A DNA stretch of 64,000 bases, from the NCBI RefSeq assembly GCF_014653945.1, contig NZ_BNAU01000001.1, positions 1,364,001 to 1,428,000 on the forward strand, read 5' to 3'. Positions 57,033 through 64,000 of the stretch are shown in pieces. Position 1 is the first letter of the stretch. Every line of letters starts with the position of its first letter. Under the pieces are notes generated by a model, which saw only the letters and a program-made list of their open reading frames with translations, had not been told where the DNA came from and ran no database searches. Made by a program: the position numbers and the translations under genes. The stretch is from Amycolatopsis deserti. Its GTDB lineage: Bacteria; Actinomycetota; Actinomycetes; Mycobacteriales; Pseudonocardiaceae.

Positions 57033-58310
57033 TCACGCGGGTGATGGCCAACGCGCGGTCTGGTGAGCGGACCGGGCCGGCGAGCCCTTCTTCACGACAC
57101 CGCCCTGGATGACGACGGAGATGTTGCCCGGGTCGCCCAGCACCCCGATGTCCGCCAGCGGGTCGCCCTCGCAGACCACGAGATCGGCGATCTTGCCCGC
57201 GGTGACGCTGCCGAGCCGGTCCGCCACGCCCAGCAGCGCGGCCGCCTGGATCGTCCCGGCGCGGATGGCGTCCAGCGGGGACATCCCGAGCTTCACCAGG
57301 TGGGCCAGTTCCCGGAGGTTGCGGCCGTGCGGGGCGATACCGGAGTCGGTGCCCAGCGCGATCTTCACCCCGCGGCGCACGGCCTCGCTCAGCCGCACCA
57401 CGGCAGCGTCGGCCATGCGCTGCTTCTTCGCCCACGCCTGAGGTGTGTAGCCGCTCGGATCGAGGTCGAACGTGGACAGCGTGGGCACCAGGAACGCGTC
57501 CCGTTCCAGCATCAGGTCGATGCCCTCGTCGTCGATCAGGTAGCCGTGCTCGATGCTCGTCGCGCCGCCCCGCAGGGCATTCTTGATGCCCTGCGCGCCC
57601 TGGGCGTGCGCGGCGATCGGCAGGCCCCGGTGCCGACGGACCTCGTCGGCGATCAGCGCGATCTCGTCGGTGCGCAGGCCCTCGTCCTCGGGGTGGTCGC
57701 TGGGGCTGTTGACCCCGCCCGTCGCGCACACCTTGATCACGTCCGCGCCTTCCCGTATCAGGCGGCGCGTCGCGGCGCGCACCTCGTCGGGGCTGTCGAC
57801 GATCTCGCTGAACGGGCCGAGCAGCGCCGACGGGTCGAACCCGCTCGGCAGGCGGAAGTCGGCGTGCCCGCCGGTGTGGCTCATCAGGCGCAGCGCGACG
57901 TGCAGCCGCGGGCCGTCGACGAGCCCGAGTTCGACCGCGTCCCGGTAACCGGCGTCGGTGCCGCCGAGATCGCGCGCGGTCGTGATACCGGCGTGCAACG
58001 TGTCGCGCATGCGCCGTACGCGCTGGAACACGTTGACCACGGGCCGGTTCTTCAGCATCGTGCCGGTGAAGTCGGCGTTGCTGTCCATCAGGAAGTGCAC
58101 GTGGCAGTCGAAGAAGCCGGGCAGCACGGTCCGGCCGGCGAGGTCGAACACGGCTTCGTCCACACCGGACGGACGGGTCGCGGCCGGGCCGGCGTAGACG
58201 AACACGCCGCCCTCGATGACGACCGCCGCGTCCGGCACGACGGTGTCCGAGATGCCGTCGATGAGCCGGGCACCGGTGAGCACGGTCCTCGGCACGGTCT
58301 GGCTGGTCAC
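57033..58310 (-). CDS. Metal-dependent amidohydrolase (Xaa-Pro dipeptidase/imidazolonepropionase-like)
   Basis: 425 residues from GTG 58310 (GTGA overlap with the M20 stop). HxH in GFFDCHVHFLMD, carboxylated Lys in DVIKVCATGGVNSP, His in IAAHAQGAQG and SIEHGYLIDD, and Asp in ALGTDSGIAPHG form the binuclear metal site of the amidohydrolase superfamily. Such enzymes cleave cyclic amides or blocked dipeptides. The ABC importer and M20 enzyme beside it support peptide- or amide-like substrates. Confidence 0.9.
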   Translation of the reverse strand: MTSQTVPRTVLTGARLIDGISDTVVPDAAVVIEGGVFVYAGPAATRPSGVDEAVFDLAGRTVLPGFFDCHVHFLMDSNADFTGTMLKNRPVVNVFQRVRRMRDTLHAGITTARDLGGTDAGYRDAVELGLVDGPRLHVALRLMSHTGGHADFRLPSGFDPSALLGPFSEIVDSPDEVRAATRRLIREGADVIKVCATGGVNSPSDHPEDEGLRTDEIALIADEVRRHRGLPIAAHAQGAQGIKNALRGGATSIEHGYLIDDEGIDLMLERDAFLVPTLSTFDLDPSGYTPQAWAKKQRMADAAVVRLSEAVRRGVKIALGTDSGIAPHGRNLRELAHLVKLGMSPLDAIRAGTIQAAALLGVADRLGSVTAGKIADLVVCEGDPLADIGVLGDPGNISVVIQGGVVKKGSPARSAHQTARWPSPA

Positions 58311-59566
58311 GCGTGTCCTCCCCGGATCAGGTTCTCCAGCACGGCGATCCCGAGGGGGATCGCCTGCTCGTCGATGTCGAAGCGGGCGCTGTGGTGCGGC
58401 GCGGGACTGCTCGCGCCGACCATCAGGTAGGCGCCCTGCCCGCCGCGCCGCTGCACGTGGCGGATCAGCAGGTTCGCGTCGTCGCTGCCGGCCAGCGTCT
58501 CGGTGCGCACGATCTCCGTGACACCCGGGGTCGCCCCGGCGGCCGCGACGACGAGGTCGACGACCTCCTCGTCGGGCGCGAGCGTCGCGGACTGCCCGGT
58601 GACGGCTACCGACGCGTCGACCCCCTGGGTCAGGGCGGCGCCGTCGGCCACCGCCCGGATCCGGGCGACGAGGTCCTCGACCACGTCGTCGTCGGTCGCG
58701 CGCGCCTCGCAGGTCAGGACGGCCCAGGAGGGCACGATGTTCACCCCGTCCCCGGCCACGAGCGTGCCGACGTTGAGCCGGGTGTCGGCCGAGCTGAACC
58801 GCGGGAGCGCCATCACGCCGAGCGCGGTCACGGCCGCCGCGAGCAGCGCGTTGCGGCCCTCCTCCGGCGCTCCCGCGGCGTGCGAGGCCGTGCCGGTGAA
58901 CCGGACTTCGAGTTTCCGGGTGGCCAGGCCGCCGGTGAAGCTGCCGACGACGGCGCCGGCCGGCTTGTCCCCGGCCACGTGCACGGCGAGCATGCGGTCG
59001 ATGTCGTCGGCCACGCCCGCGTCGATCATCGTCTGCGCGCCCCGGACGCCTTCCTCGGCGGGCTGGAACAGCACCCGCAGCGAGCCGGGGAAGTTCGCGC
59101 CGGAGAGCCGGTGCAGCAGGCCCACGCCGATGGTGGCGTGCGCGTCGTGCCCGCACGCGTGCATCGCGCCCGTTCGCGAGACGAACCCCCTGGCCACCGG
59201 GACGTGGTCCGGGTCGCTGGATTCCCGCATCGGCAGCGCGTCGATGTCCACCCGCAGGCCCCACCGCGGCCCGGGCGCGTTTCCGTCCAGGTCGGCGACG
59301 AGCGCGGTTCCGTTGGTGCGGAAGAACTTCGCCCGTGCCGGGTCCACTCCGGACTCGACGGCGCGTCGTTCCCACTCGTCGAGCACCTCGGGCGCGGGGT
59401 AGGCCACCACACCGGACAGGTCGTGCGCGTCGGCGCCGGTCCGCAGCCGCAGCGGGAGCCCCGCGAGTGCGCGCTCGATCCGGGCGGCGGTCGCGACTTC
59501 GGCGAACGCGGGCTCCGGGTGCCGGTGTAGTTCGCGGCGCAACGCCGTCAGCTGTTCGTCGTCCAC
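58307..59566 (-). CDS. M20-family amidohydrolase/peptidase (AbgB/aminoacylase-like)
   Basis: 419 residues from GTG 59566 (GAAAGG upstream). Starts with the M20D LRRELHRHPEPAFAE motif. Metal ligands are in MHACGHDAHATIG and the QPAEEGVRGA pair; the dimerisation domain begins KLEVRFTGTASHAAGAPEEG, and a final metal His lies in PAPHHSARFDIDE. Cytosolic hydrolysis of N-acyl amino acids or peptide-like amides. Translationally coupled to the amidohydrolase gene. Confidence 0.92.
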   Translation of the reverse strand: MDDEQLTALRRELHRHPEPAFAEVATAARIERALAGLPLRLRTGADAHDLSGVVAYPAPEVLDEWERRAVESGVDPARAKFFRTNGTALVADLDGNAPGPRWGLRVDIDALPMRESSDPDHVPVARGFVSRTGAMHACGHDAHATIGVGLLHRLSGANFPGSLRVLFQPAEEGVRGAQTMIDAGVADDIDRMLAVHVAGDKPAGAVVGSFTGGLATRKLEVRFTGTASHAAGAPEEGRNALLAAAVTALGVMALPRFSSADTRLNVGTLVAGDGVNIVPSWAVLTCEARATDDDVVEDLVARIRAVADGAALTQGVDASVAVTGQSATLAPDEEVVDLVVAAAGATPGVTEIVRTETLAGSDDANLLIRHVQRRGGQGAYLMVGASSPAPHHSARFDIDEQAIPLGIAVLENLIRGGHA

Positions 59567-59691
59567 ATGCGACCTTTCCTGATCGGACCAGTGTCCGGTC
59601 AGGCTAGGTTTCGTGCGGCGCGCGCGGATGATCCGGAGCGGAACGTGCACGGATCTGGCCGATCCGCGGTGGAACCCGCACGATCACGCCG

Positions 59692-60705
59692 TCAGTCCTC
59701 GAACACCACGCGCCCGCTGATCGGGACGTGGTCCAGCCACCTGCTGTCCAGGTCGAGGGTGTAGCCGGTGCGCTTGGCGATCCGCGGGACGATCCAGCGG
59801 TCCCGGATCCGCACCCGCGGGTAGGCCACGGCCAGCCGCGATTCGATCTCGTCGAGCTCCTGCAGATCGCGCAGCCACAGCCACACCGCGAGGTTCGCCG
59901 ATCCGGTGACCGACCCGCACAGCCGGACGTTGTGCAGCGTCCGCAGCGACGCGACGACGCGGTCCAGCTCCGGGTGGGGCACGTCGAGCCACAGCATGGC
60001 GCCGGCCTGCCAGCCGAGCAGGGTGTGCGCGAAGTCCACCCGCCACCGCACCCAGCCCGCCGCCAGTACCGCGTCGATGTCCCGGGCGATCACCGACACC
60101 GACCGGCCGAGCTCCGCCTGGAGCTCGGCCGCGGTGCGGCGCACGTCGGTCGCCAGCGCCTCGATCAACGGCTGGTAGGCGGGTTTGCGCTGGGCGGGCG
60201 GGTCGGACGGCCGCATGGTCTCCAGCGCGGCGACCTGGCCGGCGTCGAGCGCCCGCAGCCGCCACTTCGACCCTTCGATGTAGATGGTGCGCAGGTAGTG
60301 GGTGCGGGTGCCGGTCACGCCCGGCACCACCGAGATGCGCTCGTCGACGTAGCGGTCCATGGACAGCAGGGTGTCGGTCGAGATCAGCAGGTACAGGTCG
60401 CGCGGGCCGGACGTGCAGGACACGCTGAAGACCGGGCCCTGCCGGACCAGCTCCGCGATCACCGCGCCCCGCTGCCCCGGCGCACACCGGACCTCGACGA
60501 TCGCCGACACGAGCCCGGCGGGTACGCCGAGCACGTCGTCGCACTCGTAGCAACACGTCCACACCTGCCGGGACTCGGTCAGCGCCGACCAGCGGCGGGA
60601 GATCGTGGAGGGGTCCACCCGCAGGACCCGCCCGAGCTGAGCCCAGCTGACCCTCGGGTGGATCTGCACGGCGTTGATGATCTGGAGGTCGAGCGCGTCA
60701 GCCAT
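59692..60705 (-). CDS. Lrp/AsnC-family regulator, double-length
   Basis: 337 residues, about twice the usual roughly 150. First HTH: LDLQIINAVQIHPRVSWAQL, then RVDPSTISRRWSALTE; first RAM-like domain to about residue 140. A second HTH-like part (PLIEALATDVRRTAAELQAE, then SVIARDIDAVLAAG) and second RAM domain follow. Such tandem AsnC proteins are common in actinomycetes. Only 3 bp after DppF-type gene end, so it is transcribed with the importer and probably controls it in response to an imported amino compound. Confidence 0.9.
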   Translation of the reverse strand: MADALDLQIINAVQIHPRVSWAQLGRVLRVDPSTISRRWSALTESRQVWTCCYECDDVLGVPAGLVSAIVEVRCAPGQRGAVIAELVRQGPVFSVSCTSGPRDLYLLISTDTLLSMDRYVDERISVVPGVTGTRTHYLRTIYIEGSKWRLRALDAGQVAALETMRPSDPPAQRKPAYQPLIEALATDVRRTAAELQAELGRSVSVIARDIDAVLAAGWVRWRVDFAHTLLGWQAGAMLWLDVPHPELDRVVASLRTLHNVRLCGSVTGSANLAVWLWLRDLQELDEIESRLAVAYPRVRIRDRWIVPRIAKRTGYTLDLDSRWLDHVPISGRVVFED

Positions 60706-60708
60706 GCC

Positions 60709-61557
60709 TCATCCTGCAACGCCCGCCGCGGCCGGGTTCTCCTCGCGGGGTTCGATGTCGAACCCGGGAGCGCCCGGGACCGAGTCCAGGAGCTTGCGGG
60801 TGTAGGGGTGCTCCGGCCGGGTGTAGAGCGTCTCCGCGGGGCCCTGCTCGACGATGTCGCCCCGGTAGAGGACCACCACCTCGTCGCTGACCTGCCGCAC
60901 CACGGCGAGGTTGTGCGAGATGAACAGCATGGTCAGGCCGAGCTCGGCGCGCAGCCCGGCGATCAGCTCCAGGATCTCGGCCTGGATGGAGACGTCGAGG
61001 GCGCTGGTGATCTCGTCGGCGATCACCACCTCGGGCCGCAGCATCAGCCCGCGCGCGATCGCCACCCGCTGCCGTTGCCCACCGGAGCATTCGTGCGGGT
61101 ACTTCGCCATCATGTCCGCCGGCAGCCGCACGGTCTCCAGCCAGTGCGCGATCTCGCCGGAGTGCTTGCGGACGTTCGCCCGGCGCGGGTCGAGCGCCTC
61201 GGCAAGCGCGGCGCCGATCGTGCGGCGCGGGTCCAGCGACGAGTACGGGTCCTGCGGGATGAGCTGCACCGCGCGGCGCAGCACCTTGCGCCGCGCACCC
61301 CGCACGGCGTGCACGTCGGTGCCGGCGATGCGCACGCTGCCCGCCGTCGGGCGCAGCGTGCCCACCACGGTCCGCGCCAGGGTGGACTTCCCCGATCCGG
61401 ACTCGCCGACGACGCCGACCGTGTGGCCGCGCGCCACGGTGACGGACACGCCGTGCAGGATGCGGACCGCCGACCGGCCGGAGCCGTAGCTCACCTCCAG
61501 ATCGCGGATCTCGACCGCGGGCTCGGTGTGCTCGGCAGGCTCAGTGGGCTCGGTCAT
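60709..61557 (-). CDS. Oligopeptide ABC transporter ATP-binding protein (DppF/OppF-like)
   Basis: 282 residues. Walker A GESGSGKSTLARTV, Q-loop LIPQDPYSSLDPRR, signature CSGGQRQRVAIARGLML, Walker B PEVVIADEITSALD and the H-loop in LFISHNLAVV are all present, with the C-terminal peptide-importer tail HPYTRKLLDSVPG. It overlaps the upstream fused permease/ATPase by 17 bp. It would pair with the ATPase half of that fusion as the second nucleotide-binding subunit. Confidence 0.94.
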   Translation of the reverse strand: MTEPTEPAEHTEPAVEIRDLEVSYGSGRSAVRILHGVSVTVARGHTVGVVGESGSGKSTLARTVVGTLRPTAGSVRIAGTDVHAVRGARRKVLRRAVQLIPQDPYSSLDPRRTIGAALAEALDPRRANVRKHSGEIAHWLETVRLPADMMAKYPHECSGGQRQRVAIARGLMLRPEVVIADEITSALDVSIQAEILELIAGLRAELGLTMLFISHNLAVVRQVSDEVVVLYRGDIVEQGPAETLYTRPEHPYTRKLLDSVPGAPGFDIEPREENPAAAGVAG

Positions 61558-63214
61558 GGGCGTGCTCCTTCACCGGGGCGTCGATCTCCGGGGTCGCTTC
61601 CAGCAGGGCCTTCGTGTAGGGGTGGCGGACTCCGGTCACGGTCAGGTCGTCCGCCGCGACCTCCTCGAGGATCTCGCCGTGGTACATCACCAGGACGCGG
61701 TCGCACAGCGCCCGGACCACCCCGATGTCGTGCGAGATGACCAGGATCGCCATGCCCTCATGGCGGTTCAGGCGGCGCAGTTCGCGCAGGATCTCCGCCT
61801 GCACGGTCACGTCGAGCGCGGTGGTGGGCTCGTCGGCGACGAGCAGCCGCGGCCCGGTCGCGAGCGAGGTCGCGATCATGGCCCGCTGGCGCATGCCGCC
61901 GGAGAGCTCGTGCGGGTGCTGCCGCATCCGGCGTTCCGGTTCGGTGATGTGAACCGCGCGCAGCGCGCCGACGATGCGCTCGCGGGCGGCCCGCGCGCCG
62001 GTGCGCCGGTGGACGCGCAGCACCTCGGTGAGCTGGGTGCCCATCCGCAGCGCGGGGTTGAACGTCGATCCGGGGTCCTGGTAGACGAGGCTCACCGTCT
62101 CGGCCATGCGGGCCGGGGCGACCGGCGCGGACAGGTCGAGCTCGCCCAGGGACAGGCGCGTGGCGCGCACCGTGAGGCCGTCGGGCAGCAGCTGGGCCAG
62201 CGCCATCGCGGTCAGGGTCTTGCCCGACCCGCTCTCCCCCACGATGCCGACCACCTCACCGTCGCCGACGCCGAAGGAAATGCCCTTGACCAGCTCCTTG
62301 TCCGCGGAGCTGATCCGCAGGTCGCGGACCTCGACCAGCCGGTCCCCGGATCGCGCGGCCTGCCCCGGTGCGCCGGAGCCGCGGACCGCTCGCGCGGCGG
62401 TCCGCGGATTGGCCCTGGCCGCGAGCCCGTCGCCGATCAGCACGGCCGCCAGTCCGGTCAGCACGATGAGCACGGCGGGCCCCACCATCTGGGCCGGACG
62501 GCCGGCGAGCAGGGACGGCAGCGCCTCGTTGAGCAGCTTTCCCCAGTCGTAGCCGGGCGCCTGCACGCCCAGTCCGACGAACGACAGCGCCGAGATGGCG
62601 GTCAGGGTCTGGGCGAAGGTCGACGCCGAGAGCACCAGCAACGGCTCCGCCATGTTGGGCAGCATGTGCCGCACGGCGACGCGCATCGGGCCGACGCCGA
62701 GCAGCCTGGCCGTGGAGACGTACTCCTGCTGCGAGATGCGGGCGGCGAGGTTGGCGGTCAGGCGCGCGAAGTACGGTATGCCGGCGACGCCGATCGCCAC
62801 CACCGCCGAGCTCGCGCCCGCGCCGAGCACCGCGGCCACGACCAGCGCCAGCAGCAGGCCGGGGAAGGCGACCATCGCGTCGATCACGCGCAGGCTCACC
62901 TCGCGGGCGCGCGGCCGCATGAGCCAGACGGCGGTGCCCGCGAACACGCCGAGGACGACCGCGATGACGGTGGCGGCGACCGTCATCAGCAGGGTCAGCC
63001 GGGTGGCGACGAGGCTGCGCAGCAGCACGTCGTGTCCTGCCGCGTCGGTGCCCAGCAGGTGGTCGCCGGAGGGCGGGGCGAACCGGGGGCCGAGGACGTC
63101 GGCGGCGGCGCCGGACAGGACGGGCGCGGCGACGGCGATCACGACGACGGCGGCGAGCAGGACCAGGCCGATCACCAGCCCCGGCCCGGTGGCGCGGCGG
63201 TCACGCGCAGACAT
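61541..63214 (-). CDS. Fused ABC permease-ATPase (DppC-DppD) of a peptide-type importer
   Basis: 557 residues. Residues about 1-265 are a DppC-like permease: membrane helices, HLLGTDAAGHDVLLRSLVAT and the EAA-type loop EYVSTARLLGVGPMRVAVRH. After a short linker, residues about 290-550 are a DppD-like ATPase with GESGSGKTLTAMALAQLLPD, YQDPGSTFNPALR, LSGGMRQRAMIATSLA, LLVADEPTTALDVT and ISHDIGV. Fusion of the two is less common than separate genes but known. ATG 63214 overlaps the DppB stop region by 14 bp. No binding-protein gene is seen in the window. Confidence 0.92.
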   Translation of the reverse strand: MSARDRRATGPGLVIGLVLLAAVVVIAVAAPVLSGAAADVLGPRFAPPSGDHLLGTDAAGHDVLLRSLVATRLTLLMTVAATVIAVVLGVFAGTAVWLMRPRAREVSLRVIDAMVAFPGLLLALVVAAVLGAGASSAVVAIGVAGIPYFARLTANLAARISQQEYVSTARLLGVGPMRVAVRHMLPNMAEPLLVLSASTFAQTLTAISALSFVGLGVQAPGYDWGKLLNEALPSLLAGRPAQMVGPAVLIVLTGLAAVLIGDGLAARANPRTAARAVRGSGAPGQAARSGDRLVEVRDLRISSADKELVKGISFGVGDGEVVGIVGESGSGKTLTAMALAQLLPDGLTVRATRLSLGELDLSAPVAPARMAETVSLVYQDPGSTFNPALRMGTQLTEVLRVHRRTGARAARERIVGALRAVHITEPERRMRQHPHELSGGMRQRAMIATSLATGPRLLVADEPTTALDVTVQAEILRELRRLNRHEGMAILVISHDIGVVRALCDRVLVMYHGEILEEVAADDLTVTGVRHPYTKALLEATPEIDAPVKEHAHDRAH

Positions 63215-64000
63215 GCGATCCTCCGAGGGTGCGGCGGTCGATCAGCCCGAGCAGAACGTCGACCAGCAGGTTGACCAGCGCGGCGATCAGGCCGATGACG
63301 AGCACCATGCCCTGGATGACCGGGTAGTCGCGGTCGAGGATCGCCTTGATGACGCCACTGCCGAGGCCGGGCAGCGCGAACACGGATTCGATGATGATCG
63401 CGCCGCCGATCATGCCGGTCAGCACCAGGCCGCTGAGGGTGAGCGTGGTGGTCAGCAGGTTCGGCAGCGCCCAGCGCACGTGCCTGCGCATCGCAGGCAG
63501 GCGCCAGCCGCGTGCGGTGCGCATGTAGTCGGCCTCCAGGACGACGGCCGTTTCGCGGCGCACGACCCGCGCGACCGTGCAGATCGGGCCGATCACGATC
63601 GCCGCGACGGGCAGGATGAACGAGGCTGCGCCGTAGCGGGGTGTGTAGGCGGGCGGGAACAGTTCGACCAGCCCGATGCCGCGGGCGCACACCACGACCA
63701 GGAACGAGGCCATGATGTAGCCGGGGACGGAGTCGAGGAACCCGGTGGTGACGCCGAAGGTGGTGTCCAGGCCCTTGCGGCGGCCGCCGCGGGTGGCGAC
63801 GCCCACGACCATGCCGAGCGGGATCGCCACGAGCAGGACCACGACGATCCCGGCGAGGGCGATGGTGGCGGTGAAGGGCAGGCGGTTGAACACGATCGTC
63901 TCGACCGGCTGCCGGTACATGAACGAGGTGCCGAGGTCGCCGTGCAGGATGTTGCCGACGTAGCCGGTGAACTGGTCCCACAGCGGCAGGTCCAGGCCCA
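63201..64000 (-). CDS. ABC transporter permease (DppB-like), 5' end outside window
   Basis: 266 residues are visible and the frame is open at the right edge, so the start lies beyond 64000. GLDLPLWDQFTGYVGNILHG and the HGDLGTSFMYRQPVETIVFN stretch match the DppB N-terminal region, about 40-60 residues from the usual start. TM segments follow, with the EAA loop in YMRTARGWRLPAMRRHVRWA and C-terminal LPGLGSGVIKAILDRDYPVI. It is the first membrane subunit of the importer encoded to its left. An ATG at 63920 is internal and should not be taken as the start. Confidence 0.92.
   Translation of the reverse strand, partial: GLDLPLWDQFTGYVGNILHGDLGTSFMYRQPVETIVFNRLPFTATIALAGIVVVLLVAIPLGMVVGVATRGGRRKGLDTTFGVTTGFLDSVPGYIMASFLVVVCARGIGLVELFPPAYTPRYGAASFILPVAAIVIGPICTVARVVRRETAVVLEADYMRTARGWRLPAMRRHVRWALPNLLTTTLTLSGLVLTGMIGGAIIIESVFALPGLGSGVIKAILDRDYPVIQGMVLVIGLIAALVNLLVDVLLGLIDRRTLGGSHVCA

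Noticed and set aside
1..64000. tRNA, rRNA or CRISPR arrays
   Set aside because: No tRNA-like cloverleaf with a TTCGANTC-type T-arm, no rRNA stretches and no regularly spaced repeats were found on reading.

Overview
The window is very GC-rich DNA (around 70 % by eye) with strong third-position GC bias, frequent GTG/TTG starts and many ATGA/GTGA stop-start overlaps. The protein complement fits a soil actinomycete: many TetR, LysR, GntR and Crp regulators, LLM-class flavin oxidoreductases, a deazaflavin-type reductase, CaiB-type CoA transferases and MHS-type transporters. A member of the Pseudonocardiales is my inference; no rRNA or tRNA is present to fix it.

Layout. (a) 1-3.1 kb: an alpha-methylacyl-CoA racemase (cut by the window edge) and a nitronate monooxygenase, divergent from a TetR gene across a near-palindrome. 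(b) 3.1-6.6 kb: a gene graveyard containing a 5'-truncated epoxide hydrolase, a 5'-truncated TetR, an aldehyde dehydrogenase fragment, a frameshifted esterase, and fragments of a DJ-1/PfpI-type protein and an MFS transporter. (c) 7-9.5 kb: a membrane protein, a histidine kinase/response regulator pair and a small S4 protein. (d) 9.8-16 kb: an MFS remnant, an oxidoreductase/SDR operon under a TetR with a perfect operator, an internally deleted IS481-type element, a LysR/LLM pair and two more truncated genes. (e) 16.4-23.3 kb: a ChrB/PaaX-like protein, a PAP2 phosphatase, MFS transporters and a 788-residue three-domain membrane protein. (f) 23.4-27.2 kb: a flavoprotein disulfide-reductase-type enzyme with tandem operators and a secreted hydrolase. 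(g) 27.6-32.9 kb: a copper/cupredoxin module (CopC, Pro-rich secreted protein, CopD, cupredoxin, YceI, cupredoxin).

(h) 32.9-52.4 kb is the most interesting region. Two converging gene sets meet at a terminator at 39.5 kb and appear to form one catabolic regulon. It holds an LLM monooxygenase, a flavin reductase with a degenerate RibB-like partner, alpha/beta hydrolases, an MBL-fold hydrolase, an acyl-CoA ligase, a CoA transferase, an acyl-CoA dehydrogenase next to an APH-type kinase, a crotonase, several SDRs and an MHS transporter. A 16-bp motif, CTGTGACCTG followed by (C/G)(G/A)TCCG, occurs in three promoter gaps (four copies), always in the same orientation relative to the gene it precedes. 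The embedded Crp/Fnr regulator carries the R-E-x3-R recognition pattern that in E. coli CRP reads TGTGA. A plausible reading is cyclic ketone to lactone to hydroxy acid to hydroxyacyl-CoA, followed by phosphorylation and elimination (the logic known for ACAD10/11 and bacterial LvaA/LvaC) and beta-oxidation. The substrate is unknown.

(i) 52.5-64 kb: an FAH-family enzyme divergent from a FadR-type GntR regulator, then a minus-strand set for import and hydrolysis of peptide-like or amide compounds (DppB, a fused DppC-DppD, DppF, a double-length Lrp/AsnC regulator, an M20 hydrolase, an amidohydrolase, an MHS transporter and an LLM oxidoreductase).

A recurring oddity is three head-to-head scars (near 4.23, 6.39 and 15.6 kb). 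At each, two divergent genes have both lost their 5' ends and the shared promoter.
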